From Limnomonas spitsbergensis (lineage: Eukaryota; Chlorophyta; Chlorophyceae; Chlamydomonadales), in assembly GCA_037349105.1 (NCBI GenBank), contig JAYJMM010000004.1, forward strand, positions 1,391,001-1,455,000: a DNA stretch of 64,000 nt, written 5' to 3'. The notes under the pieces are model-generated. The model was given only the letters and a program-made list of their open reading frames with translations. It ran no database searches and was not told the DNA's origin. The position numbers and the translations under genes were made by a program. Shown here in pieces: positions 1-10,800 of this stretch; position 1 is the first letter of the stretch; each line of letters starts with the position of its first letter.

Positions 1-72
1 CTTCCTCTTTTTTCCTTCGGAGGTGTCGTACAAACTTGCTTTCACAGCTGTGCTGCTGGCCCTGGCTGCCAG

Positions 73-3000
73 GTACGCTGAACCCTGCGTAGGGTATGCG
101 GAGAGTCACGACCAGGCCCTCGTGGGCGACAAGACCATTGCCTTCTGGCTCATGGACAAGGACATGTACGATTGCATGGTAAGGCGGGGACAGGAGTGTA
201 GCCGGCAACCAGTGGTGCGTGAAGGTCGCCTAGTAGGTCGCCTAGTAGGTGGGCAACATCTAGGGCAGTCTAGGTAGGGTTGTCATTGTGGGCCCCTTTG
301 TACCGTACATGACTTCACAGGTTTATAAACCTGAAACCTGAATGCATGTCTCCCACAGGTTTCAGGTTTTCAAACCCATGAAGTCATGACCCAAAATGTG
401 GCATGTCTCTCACAAATTTGGGTCCTGTTGTCCTAGTGGCAGGATCATTGCAGCCAAAGGACATTTCCTTCTCACAAAATACTCTCTTTTTACATTCTTG
501 TAGATTTTCCTGAAAGTTATTAATATAGGGTTTAGGGTTAGGGTTAAGGGTTTAACTTAAAGGGTTTAAGGTTAAGGATTTAAGGTTTAGGGTTTAGGGT
601 TTCAACACCAGTGTGCGGGCGATGAGTGGGGCCCTGGTGTATTGAGGTGACATACACCGCCTGAGATGTCTGTGATGGGGATCTGTGCCGGGCTGTACCC
701 TTTTCCCTTGGTTGACGCCCATGTGCATGCCCCATCCCGCTTGGCAGGCCCTCCCTGGCCATGGGCCGCAGAGCCCGGCAGTGGACCGAGGCATTGCCCT
801 TCACAAGATGATCCGCCTCATCACCTTGGTGCTGGGCGGGGAATCCTACCTGAACTTCATGGGCAATGAGTTTGGTGAGCCGGTCTGTGTTTGCTAGGAC
901 TTCAAGGCAGTACAGCCATGGGAAAGGGAGGTGGCTGTGCTTGGCCTCATGCAACAGATATGTGATGTGGTACCCTGACAGTGGTGTTTGTGTGTGTATG
1001 TTGGAAAGGGGGGGGGGGGGACGGTGTTCAGGCACACCGTGCGCAGCCTGCTACCCTGGTACAGCCCCCTTGCAGCACCTTAGCGCTATCCACTGACTGT
1101 GTGTGTTCAATTGTCCATGCTGGTGACCGCAGGCCACCCTGAGTGGATCGATTTCCCCCGCGTGGACAGGTAAGGACCTTCAAGGGTCAGGGGTCAGGAA
1201 TCATGTCCGGATGACATGCCCGCCTGCAACATGCCATGCTGCCTCCATCTGTCATTATTTGCTGTTTTCATTAGGATGCCTTACCCAGCTGCAACCCCTG
1301 GTCCTTCTTCTGCTTTGCCCCTCTATGATCCCAGACCCTACTTGTGCCTTGCCCAGCTAAGATCCCCAGCACTTCCCTTACCCAGCTACAACACTAGGCC
1401 CTGATCTTACCCAGCTACAAGCCTAGGCCCTACTTGTGCCTTGCCCAGCTAAGATCCCCAGCACTTCCCCTACCCAGCTACAACAATAGGCCCTGATCTT
1501 ACCCAGCTACAAGCCTAGGCCCTACTTGTGCCTTGCCCAGCTAAGATCCCCAGCACTTCCCCTACCCAGCTACAACAATAGGCCCTGATCTTACCCAGCT
1601 ACAGGCCTAGGCCCTTATAGTGCCTTGCCCAGCTAAGATCCCCAGCACTTCCCCTACCCAGCTACAACACTAGGCCCTGATCTTACCCAGCTACAGGCCT
1701 AAGCCCTTATTGTGTCTTGCCCAGCTAAGATCCCCAGCACTTCCCCTACCCAGCTACAACACTAGGCCCTGATCTTACCCAGCTACAAGCCTAGGCCCTT
1801 ATTGTGCCTTGCCCAGCTAAGATCCCCAGCACTTCCCTTACCCAGCTACAACACTAGGCCCTGATCTTACCCAGCTACAAGCCTAGGCCCTTAATGTGCC
1901 TTGCCCAGCTAAGGTCTCCAGCACTTCCCTTACCCAGCTACAACACTAGGCCCTGATCTTAACCAGCTACAAGCCTAGGCCCTTATTGTGCCTTGCCCAG
2001 CTAAGATCCCCAGCACTTCCCTTACCCAGCTACAACAATAGGCCCTGATCTTACCCAGCTACAAGCCTAGGCCCTACTTGTGCCTTGCCCAGCTAAGGTC
2101 TCCAGCACTTCCCTTACCCAGCTACAACACTAGGCCCTGATCTTAACCAGCTACAAGCCTAGGCCCTACTTGTGCCTTGCCCAGCTAAGATCCTCAGCAC
2201 TTCCCCTACCCAGCTACAACAATAGGCCCTGATCTTACCCAGCTACAAGCCTAGGCCCTACTTGTGCCTTGCCCAGCTAAGATCCCCAGCACTTCCCTTA
2301 CCCAGCTACAACAATAGGCCCTGATCTTACCCAGCTACAAGCCTAGGCCCTACTTGTGCCTTGCCCAGCTAAGATCCCCAGCACTTCCCCTACCCAGCTA
2401 CAACAATAGGCCCTGATCTTACCCAGCTACAGGCCTAGGCCCTTATAGTGCCTTGCCCAGCTAAGATCCCCGCCCCCTCCCTTGCCTTGCCCAGCTACGA
2501 TCCCTCCACCGGCAAGTTCGTGCCAGGCAACGGCGGCACCTTGCACCTGTGCCGTCGGCGCTGGGACATCTGCGACTCCAAGGAGCTCCGCTACCAGCAG
2601 CTCAATGCGTACGATCGTGCCATGATCCACTTGGAGAAGGTGTGTTAGACACCCTGAACCCTGAACCCTGACCCTTAACCCTAAATCCTAAACCCTTAAC
2701 CCTAAATACTACACCCTACACCCTAAAGCAATGCGTACGATGGCGCCATGATTCACGTGGAGAAGGTGTGTGTCTGCAGGGGCAATGTGTTCCTTTGGTC
2801 CGCCCGGAAATCATGTGTCCCCTGCACAAACTTGTTACCAAGCCACAGCACTTGACACTTGTCACCCTGTTATCGGTGTCATATTGCCTGGTTTTGTATT
2901 GGCCAACTGAGACATGATAACCATGTATTGCCATTGGAAGAATGAAAACAACTCCTGCTCAGTCCACTGGGCCCTCCTTCCCAGTTGTGGTGCCTGTGTC

Positions 3001-4267
3001 CTCCACGTACCTGGCTGCATATCAACTGATGCTGCATTGCCATTCCTCTTGTTGATGACAGATACCCCGTAGAATGTCTTAAGCAGGTTATCCTTCGAGA
3101 CAGAACTGCTATGGGCCAAGTGCTACGAACGCCCCCTGCTTCTCCGGAGCGCGTAGATTAATTAATGATTTATTTATGTTGATGACAGCAAGCTTTCCGT
3201 TCAGTGTTACAATCAGCTGGACCCACATGCTGCACTTTCCTCGCCGTCAGCCCAGAGCCCTCCCTTCCCCGCCCCTGAGCCCCCCCTCCCCCCTGAGCGA
3301 TGACACAAGCTCTGCCTGTGTGTCCATATTAATTAACAGGCGTACGGCTTCCTCACAGCCGGCCATCAGTACATCAGCCGGAAGGATGAGGGCGACAAAA
3401 TGGTGGTCGTGGAGCGGGGAGACCTGGTCTTTGTCTGGAACCTCCACCCGACCAAGAGCTTCACCGATTACCGTGTTGGGTGCTACCAGGAGGGGAAGTA
3501 CAAGGTGTGGTTTCAGAGCAGTCAGTTTTGTTTGCATTCCAAGGATATGTGGACCGAGCTTTACATTTCAGGTGCTGTAGTCCAGGGAAGTAGTGAACAT
3601 CCCATGGTGAAGACGTTTCACCAGTTTCCCCCCATGATATCTTACCTGTGTTTCTGATGTCTCATCACGGTAACGGCGCGGATGTGGCTTCGGCCCAGGC
3701 TGTGCTGTTTCCTTAACTCTCACACACCCAACGGGGCGTAGCTTTTTTTCTTTTTTTCTCATGTCTTGCCGTTTGTTACAGGTTGTGCTGAGCAGCGATG
3801 AGGAGGTGTTTGGTGGCTTCCAGAACGTCACCAAGAACAGCGACGTGACCTTCGCTGCAAGTGGCCTGAGCCATGACTCCAGGCCGGCGTCATTCCAGGT
3901 CAGAAGAGGGGATGGGATCATAGTGGGAATGTTCTGGATCTGTTTACACGAGGTGTTTACATATAATTAATACGCTATATCCCCCACCCTCCTCGCCTCT
4001 CTCTTCTCTGTAAAGCACACTGTGTACTTCTGTGTAACTGTACTCCGCGTACTTCTGTGTAGCCGTACTCTTGTGTACTTCTGTGTAGCTGTACTCTGTG
4101 TACTTCTGTGTAACTGTACGTTTCATGTGCCTGTTTAGGTGTATGCCCCCTCCAGGACATGCGTCGTGTACGCCCTGGCTGAAACAGCTGACAAGGACGC
4201 GGACTCCAAGCCGTACGGCATCCCTGGCCTCGGCATCAAAGATCGCGGACCCTACTTCTCGCGCTAG
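73..4267 (+). CDS. SBE: Starch branching enzyme (1,4-alpha-glucan branching enzyme), C-terminal part, 5' end outside window
   Basis: The enzyme makes alpha-1,6 branches in starch in the plastid (GH13 family). Seven exons are seen: 73-178, 772-874, 1133-1169, 2495-2639, 3340-3504, 3782-3898 and 4139-4267, all with GT-AG borders and matching phases, giving about 266 residues. The translation carries family landmarks: [14 protein letters not shown], then [27 protein letters not shown], the LCRRRWD and [19 protein letters not shown] segments, and a final beta-domain ending in DRGPYFSR. The N-terminal half, including most of the catalytic barrel, lies upstream. The acceptor at 71-72 is the best choice because [15 protein letters not shown] matches family spacing; an open frame continues to position 23. 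The second exon could begin a little earlier than 772. Introns 1, 3 and 4 contain the repeats described separately. Confidence 0.93.
527..604 (+). repeat. Degenerate telomere-like repeats in SBE intron 1
   Basis: About 78 bp of imperfect TTTAGGG/TTAGGG-type units (G-rich strand on +) lie inside the intron between exons 73-178 and 772-874. The unit matches the plant and green-algal telomere type. It is interstitial and degenerate, so it looks like an old repair scar or microsatellite rather than a chromosome end. Confidence 0.8.
1287..2470 (+). repeat. 92-bp minisatellite in SBE intron 3, built from copies of the downstream splice acceptor
   Basis: About 13 copies of a 92-bp unit fill the intron between exons 1133-1169 and 2495-2639. 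Each unit consists of three ~30-bp sub-units beginning CCCAGCTA. The real acceptor of exon 2495-2639 reads ttgcccag|ctacgatccc, and the unit start reads ttgcccagctaagatcccc, so the array appears to derive from the intron/exon junction itself. Some units differ by single changes (aagatc versus aaggtc; cttatt versus ctactt). The array ends about 25 bp before the true acceptor. Confidence 0.92.
2651..2727 (+). repeat. Telomere-like CCCTAAA/CCCTGAA block in SBE intron 4
   Basis: Imperfect CCCTAAA, CCCTGAA and CCCTACA units (C-rich strand on +) begin about 11 bp after the donor site of exon 2495-2639. This is opposite in orientation to the block at 527-604. Confidence 0.8.
2729..2775 (+). pseudogene. 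Duplicated 3' end of the preceding SBE exon with its splice donor
   Basis: The sequence from 2729 repeats the last ~36 bp of exon 2495-2639 and its donor: coding for NAYD-(G)-AMIH-(V)-EK followed by ggtgtgt, with a few substitutions. It sits directly after the telomere-like block. It has no acceptor of its own that I can see, so it is probably a non-functional partial exon copy, though the donor is intact. Confidence 0.7.
4018..4125 (+). repeat. 27-bp tandem repeat in the last SBE intron
   Basis: Four units of about 27 bp with the core GTACTTCTGTGTA lie just upstream of the acceptor of the final exon (4139). They form a thymine-rich tract that may serve as polypyrimidine context. Confidence 0.75.
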
Positions 4268-4322
4268 ACTGTGTATGCAGCAGGCAAACCCATAATCGCA
4301 CTGATTGTATTTGAACCCAACA

Positions 4323-4327
4323 TGTAA
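4323..4327 (+). terminator. Candidate poly(A) signal TGTAA for SBE
   Basis: TGTAA lies 56 bp after the SBE stop codon. TGTAA is the common poly(A) signal of chlorophyte nuclear genes, so this is a reasonable assignment by position and motif only. Confidence 0.5.
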
Positions 4328-5865
4328 CAAGGCAAGCCCGTAATAAATGTGCAGAATTGAAGGGGATGGAAGGGGATGGTGAGGATTGCAGAAAGCTTTT
4401 TCTTGTAGTTTTGACTGCAGCCTGGTTGCTTACATGTGCAGGCTTCTTGAAGGATCCTGGTTTGAATCGCCAAGTAGCCGAGGTTCGTATTTTTGTATTT
4501 TCCCCGGAGCACCGACCGGTTCAGTAGAAACACGTTGTAGTTGGTGCTTTTATTTTGGTGAAGGGATGTATCATGTTCCGACCCCTGCCATAACATATAT
4601 TCCCTGGCAAGTAGTTCTCTGGGGTGATTTCAGTTGTTGGTGACAACAAATTGCTAAATGTTCTGGCCGGCCTGCAAACAGCACCTGATTGTAAGCCTAC
4701 ATTTCCCTAAGTCTTCTGTCAAGATTAACAGGGTCCGATTTTATCACACACCCGAATTCACTGTTTCCTGTTGGGTGTGTCGCTAGGATCATGATGTTGA
4801 ATATCGGAACATTGTAAACAATTATAAGAATTTGATAGCTATCTTTCATTCTCTTCCCCTTGTTTCCTAATGACTGGAGCAAAAGAGGAGTCCTCTGACT
4901 GAAAAGGCCCACCTTGATTCGTTAGCATGCAAGGCTTGTGAATTGTGATGGTGCTTGCATACAACTTGCTATAATTACGGCACGTAGCTTCTCATGAAGA
5001 CTTTGACGGCCAGGGGTCTACAAACCGGCTGGTTCCCTGACAGAATTGGACAAAATAAAAAAAAACGGGGATAGGCGAGAGGGGGGTTCCGGCGAAGCCG
5101 GGAAAGAAGGGGGAAGTATGAATGTTCTCCGGCTGTGGTGATTTGGGGCCGGAGGTCCACAAACTCTTATCCGGCTCTTGTTCTCCCCGGCTGTTCTAGT
5201 TTTATTCCCTTTAACATACACTTCAACTTCGGCATGTGATCGTTAGACAAAGCGAAAGAGCCACGCCTCGAAGTCGAGGAGCAACGTCGCGAAGTCGAGG
5301 TTGTGATCGACCTCACCGAAACAGCCCCAGCCGAAACAGTCGCCTCTCTCGTCTCGCTGGCGATCTTCCCCCAGGCAGACGGCACCTTGAAAGTTGAAAG
5401 CGTACCTGATATACGTCCTCGATTCCCTACCTCTGCCGCCAGCTCCAGGGCGCATAATTGAACATGAATAAACACTGGACTTTTTGTTTACCAAGGAGGA
5501 GAGACTGTAGTTATGTGTGTGTGTAGGATTTTTCTAGGAGTTTAATTTAAGACTAGTGAAGATCGAACTGTTTGTAATAAACGGGGGAGGATTCACACTT
5601 TACACACTTTCCGGAAAACCGGACAACAACAATATGATGACTTCGGCTCGGGAAAAACCCGGAGGAGGGAAAAAGGTGCCCGGCGAAACCGGTCAGTTCC
5701 CCGACCCCATTGAAGACCCTGCTTTGACCTCCTGTTCAACACGAAATTATGCTAGACTGAGTAAACACAGGTTGTAAGCATCCGTGAAGCAAGGCAACGC
5801 CTGCACACGTCTGAACCCTGTTAAAAAGGCTTCTCCACATCGCTCAACTGTCTGGTTGGGAAACA
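4328..5865. other. Intergenic region with unassigned open frames
   Basis: No recognisable gene. Positions 5240-5461 (+) can be read as a short protein-like frame (segments such as TETAPAETVASLVSLAIF) with no start codon, and 5556-5777 (+) is a 73-codon frame rich in Gly, Pro and Lys. The stretch also has an A-run near 5056-5067. These may be remnants of an older mobile element, but I see no diagnostic motif. Confidence 0.3.
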
Positions 5866-6505
5866 TGTCAATAACGTTACACCTCTGGGCACGCTCAAAG
5901 CTCGGCCGCGTGGGCCCCCAACTGTTCAGAAGGGAGAAAAGAAGAAACTAACAGGAAGAGGGGGGAAAGGAACAAAAGGAGAGGCCAGGAAGGCAAAGAA
6001 GACCAAGTCCGACACCTGAGTTCCACTAGAGAGTAGCCCTGAACAAAGCCACTCAAAAAGAGGCCACAAAAGCAAGCACACCATGGGAAACATGTGTGTC
6101 AATTACGCTGCACCTCTGTGCCTTTTTTAAAAAAACTCTGCCACATGGGCGCATCAACTGTCCTGTTGGGACAGGAGGGAACTTACGGGGATAAGGTTCA
6201 ATGACATTGTAGCACCTCTGGTCCACACTCAAAAGGCTCAGCCGCGTGGGCGCCCGACTGTCTGGTCGGGAGGAAAATAAACGTTAAGCTAGCGGAGACA
6301 GGAAATAAACAGACGGAAAAAGAAGACGGGGGGGGGGGGACAAAAAGTACATGAAGAGGGTGCCAAAAGGATGTTATGAACCATAGCACGTACAGCTAGT
6401 ACCGCAGTCAGGGAGCGAAAGCACTTCACAAACAGGTCAATGACGTTACACCTCTGGGACCTGCTCAAATAAGGCTCGGCCGCGTGGGCGCCTAACTAAA
6501 GAGGG
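5866..6505 (-). mobile_element. Cluster of four 5'-truncated LINE 3' ends
   Basis: Four copies of the same ~70-110-bp 3'-terminal segment lie in tandem, all as minus-strand elements. They begin near 5866, 6090, 6199 and 6437. On + each reads approximately caatgacgttacacctctgg, a spacer, then ggccgcgtgggcgcccaact followed by an A/G-rich tract. The same segment closes the coding LINE remnant at 26615-28345, which identifies the family. The last copy is cut at 6505 by the retrotransposon and resumes at 26264. Confidence 0.75.
6502..6505. repeat. Left target-site duplication AGGG
   Basis: AGGG precedes the element start at 6506 and also follows its end at 26264-26267. Four-base duplications fit a DDE integrase, but the surrounding sequence is purine-rich, so chance identity is possible. 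Confidence 0.55.
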
Positions 6506-7141
6506 TGTCACGGTATAATGCAGTATACGTGCCAAAACCGTAGGGACCGCTGATGCGTCCCCGTAGACTCCGCAGCTTCCCTGCGGAGCCCCCTTTTTAG
6601 GGTTAGGAGCCCAGCTTCCCACTTTCGGGAAGGTCCGAGGCAGGATTTCCCGTACTCAGTAAATAGGGCTTGCCGGGACCTTTGAATCCCGGCTTGCACG
6701 CTTGACACTTACTTCGTTCCTTTTTAAGTGGACAGACCTCTAATTGTAAACAGCACCGGCCTTTGTCCAGGATAAAGCCCAGTGAAGAGCATTAAGTCAG
6801 TACCCCTATTACAGTCAAGCCTAGTTCAGCTACTCAGCCGGCATAGCAAGCTCAAGACTCCCTAGCGGGAAGCCCGACTCAACCTAGGACTACGTCTACG
6901 GTCAGCGTCTGCGGCAACCCCCGCTTTACGCGGTAAGTGATCTCCCGTCCTGCCCGGCTCGCTACCCGACAGGCCGTGGATCTAGCCCTCCGAGCGTAGC
7001 ACCGTGTCTATCATCTAGAAATCCCAGCCGCAGCTTAACGCGTTGCGCATCCGCGACCAGTGTGTAGACACTGAGCTCGCCCGTAGGCGTCCGCCACTCT
7101 GTGGGGAAGAAGTCCGCCACGGACCTGAAGCAACCATCGCG
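6506..7141 (+). repeat. Left terminal repeat block alpha1
   Basis: 636 bp, matching 25398-26032 with a single-base length difference (gtaggg versus gtggg near the start) as far as I can see by eye. It begins tgtcacggtataatg, with a TATAAT-like box at 6514-6519, and ends catcgcg. Unlike a normal LTR it is not followed by the beta block present at the right end. Confidence 0.9.
6711..6734 (+). promoter_or_regulatory. Left arm of 24-bp inverted repeat shared with the leader
   Basis: The 24 bases at 6711-6734 (acttcgttcc...gtggaca) are perfectly complementary to 7142-7165, which begins at the first base after alpha1. The position just after the terminal repeat is where a minus-strand primer-binding site normally lies. 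I see no ordinary tRNA 3'-end complement there. Confidence 0.7.
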
Positions 7142-7810
7142 TGTCCACTTAAAAAGGAACGAAGTGGGTCTAAGCCTGATCAGCTTGATCCAACGAATCC
7201 TGCTTAAGGTGCATGTGCTGTGAACTTGAATTTCTTTTTGAAGACAGCGGAACTGCCTTGGACAGCTAGAAATCACTTAGCAGAGGATTCTCCATAGAAC
7301 CCAAGTCAATACCTGCTTGCGCTGGGCGTGGCAACCCAGAAGCAGACGTAGCTTGAAGATCAGGCTGTGGAGTTATAAACCCAGCTGATATTGCCTGTGC
7401 ACGTGGCCTGCATCCGTGGTAGAGTGCACAACCTGCGTGTTGACAGAAGTGAGCAAGGATCCGGGATCCGAGTTTAAAAGCAGGCAACCCAAGACTGTGT
7501 GCAGGAATATCCGAAGCTGCAGATTGCAGCCCGAGCGGGACCTGCAGAGATTGAGGAGGAAGCTGCGCGGCGAATCAGCGGAGGAATAGCGGACGAGACC
7601 GGCAAGATAGCTGACGAGACAGCAGCCCAGAAGGTGAAAATACCCGCCAGAACCAGTTTAAAAAAATTTACCCGTGCTTGACCTGTCTAGCACCGCCTAA
7701 CCAGCCTGCAGAAGGTAGAGGAGAACGGAAGCAGGCTTTGAGCTAGTGACCAGTTGCTGTGAGCCCACACAGCAAACCGACACAGCTGCTCAGCACCCAG
7801 CAGTAGTACA
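7142..7810 (+). other. 5' leader of the retrotransposon with candidate primer-binding segment
   Basis: 669 bp between alpha1 and the ORF1 start. Bases 7142-7165 form the right arm of the inverted repeat with 6711-6734. The rest holds no convincing gene; a 60-codon frame at 7499-7681 has no ATG start and resembles no family. ATG at 7811 is taken as the ORF1 start because it opens the long frame. Confidence 0.6.
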
Positions 7811-10800
7811 ATGCAGGACGCAGTTGTAGATCCTGATCGTCACCTGCACCCAGAAGCTGCAAGGCGCAGTGCACGAGTGAGAGGAATGGAACCAGGAAAT
7901 GACCCCATGACACCCATCAATGCAGCCGTAGCAGAAGAAGCTAGGCAAATTGCCATTGGATTGTCAGAAGGTGAATATGCAGGCATAGGGGAAAACAAGG
8001 TCCAAGGGGCCGACAGCACCCTAGCCTTGGATGCGGGTATGGTGCAAGTTCAAGTGACACGCAGGGGTATCGGACGAGGCGGCATAGCGCGCATCCCCCC
8101 TGGCCCAAGCCAGGAGGAAGAGCAATGGCCGGTTCCCGACGATGAGTCCCTGGACCCGACCTCAGAGCCACCCACTGTGAGGTCTCAGACCGGTGGTGTA
8201 GGAGAGGGTGGCGGGCCAGCACGACCTCCGGATGACCTGCCTGCGGAGGCAGAAAGGGAAGGAGGCGAGGCTGAGCCCAGACCAGACCAGGAGCCCCAGC
8301 TTGAACCCGCAGTGGTCAGGGGGATGGTCCAGTCAACGATGGTCAGGATGGAGCGGACGAGATCCAGCGAACAGCAGTCCCAAGGGGAGTCAGCGGGAAC
8401 AACAGGGAGGCTGCGGGAGCTGCAGAAATACAGCGACACACAAGCCACGACAACGCAGGCTACCAGAATATGGCAGCCGCAGGCTGATCCGCACGCCAAG
8501 GTAGTGCCGCCAGATCAGCACGGAAGAATGCAGGCGCCAACGGGAATCCCGCCCAGGCCAGATCTGCACAGGGTGAAACAGGCAAGGCCGCCCCGTATCC
8601 CGGCAGAGGAAGCAACAGAGGCATCGACATACGGCACACCCCAGTCCAGGTTCCCAGCCAGTGCAAACAGGCCAAGACAGGAGGCCGTGGCAGAGGGCAG
8701 TAGCAGGGAAAAGGAGGGCAGCGGCCAGGCTCACAGCCTTTACGGATATTTCAGCAATCCAGAGTGGACGCCTATCCCAGGAGAGCGGCGCCCGGCAGTG
8801 GGAGAACGCGCAGGGAGCATAAGCCAGCCGGGTGCGGCAGAACCACCAGGACTCCAGCCCATTGGATGGGCAGACATCCTGCAATGGGCAGCGCGGCTAT
8901 GGCAGCAGGTGTGCTCCAAGTGTTTCGTCCACCTCAGCGATCAGACCCAGGCTATCAAGGAGTTCCAAAGCCACCACCTGGCGGAATGGGCAACAAAGGC
9001 CCTTATGGGCATCCCGCACACGGGACAGGACCGGGCAACGCTGCTGGCGGCCCTGCGCAGAGTGTCCAGAGGAGCAGCAGGGCCAGAGGCGGCCCTGGCT
9101 GACAAGGCCTTTGCCGACGGGTGGTGCAACGGCACAGCAGGGGATCTGGAGGAGCCCGAATCAGAGCAAGAGGAGCTCGAGGAGTGGGAAGGGTTCGAGG
9201 CATCCAGGCTACAGCAAGACAACCGCAGGGAGGTGCAATGGCAGCAGCAGACGGAAGGGACCATTCCTGCTGCAAGACAGGCCAGATGGGAGAGCCTGGA
9301 AGCCAGCAGTGAACCCAGCCTCCGAAACCAGCGGCTGGACGTAGAGCGCAGACCCAGACCCAGCAGCCCAGCGGCCAGCGAACAGCCCAGGACAACCGGC
9401 TTCCAGCAGGACCCAGCGCCAAGGAGGGCCAGCAGGCAAGAATCTCACGACTTGTTGCGCTTCGTGGATCAGCACGGCGGCCAAGAAAGCCAGGTGGACC
9501 ACATCGCTGAGTTCCTGCGAGGACAAGCAGCACAGGCACATGGCAGGCCGGAGAGGAGCCAAGGCCCCAGCCAAGGAAGGCGGGTCATTCAGGAAATCAA
9601 CCCGGCAGGCTCCACGGGGGGAGACTACCAGCAAAGACAGGAAAGCAGGGACGACTGCCTGTCAGCTTCCGAGGCAAGGGAGTACACAGGTGGAACGCAG
9701 CCCAGCAGGCATGGCAGCTACCAGCCCAGCAGGCAGGCGGAGTCAGAAGGGGGTAGGCGCCAGGACCCAGCAAGGCAGCCTTCGGAGGGCAGTAGGCCAT
9801 CCGGCAGAGGGCAATCCCACCTGAGCGCAGACCGCAGAGACCAGCGGGATCGGCGCAGGCAGAGCCCGACCAGGAACGGCGGCGGCGGATCTGGCTCGGA
9901 CCCCAGCATATCAGGCTCGGAGGATACAGAGGGGCACGGCCCAGGCTCCGGCAGGGAATCTGCGAGACATAGAAGGGAAAGGTTAGCCCAGGAGCAGGCG
10001 GAGACAAACATACGGCTGCAGCAACAGATGATCCTGCAGTTGGCTGGGGGAACGCGGTTCACCAAGATCCCCAACATTCAGGGCAATGTGCCAGTGCTGG
10101 ACATGTTCCACCCGGGGGCAGTCGCAGCCAGGCAATACTGCCAGGCCTGCAGCTCTTGGGGATCGCACAACCGCCTGGCTTTATCGGACGAGCCGCCAGC
10201 CCTGGCAGTGGTGGCTGGAGAGATTGCAGGGTCTTGCCAGTCTCCCTCAGCCATGGCCCTGTTGGTCCGCTCCTTGGTGGGCATGTGGACAGCCAAGCCG
10301 GCCTGCGTGGGACCACTGGTGGTCGCCATACGATCAGCACCCCAAGGAGACAAAGCTTCCAGGGAGGTCGAGCGGATCCAGGAAGCATGGAGAGCCCCAG
10401 TGGATGAGCCGCCCTGCGAGGTATCCTTGCTAACCCTGTGGATCAGGGTGGTCCAAAGGGAGGTGGGCAAGCCAACTTCAGATGAGAGGGCCGCAATCAC
10501 CGGCCTGAAGCTGGGGGTCAAGACCACCTTGGACCCAGGCGTCAAGCCAGAGGAGACAGTGGAGGCATTCGCCTTTCGAGTCATGTCTACAGCAGAGCTG
10601 TTGCAAATCTCCAGAGACGCAGTGGACCACTTCGGCAGGAGGCATTCGGTGGCCCACATGTTCTACGAAGGGCTGCCAGGGGCAGTCAGAGTGAAGCTGA
10701 CAGCTTTTATCATGACCGTGCCAGGATACCTGCACATGACAGACGAGGCCCAGGTAGAGGTCCTGACGCAGCAGGTGCTGCTGTGGGAGAGGTTCGCCCT

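Noticed and set aside
527..604. Chromosome end or assembly edge at telomere-like repeats
   Set aside because: The repeats are degenerate, short and flanked on both sides by exons of the same gene.
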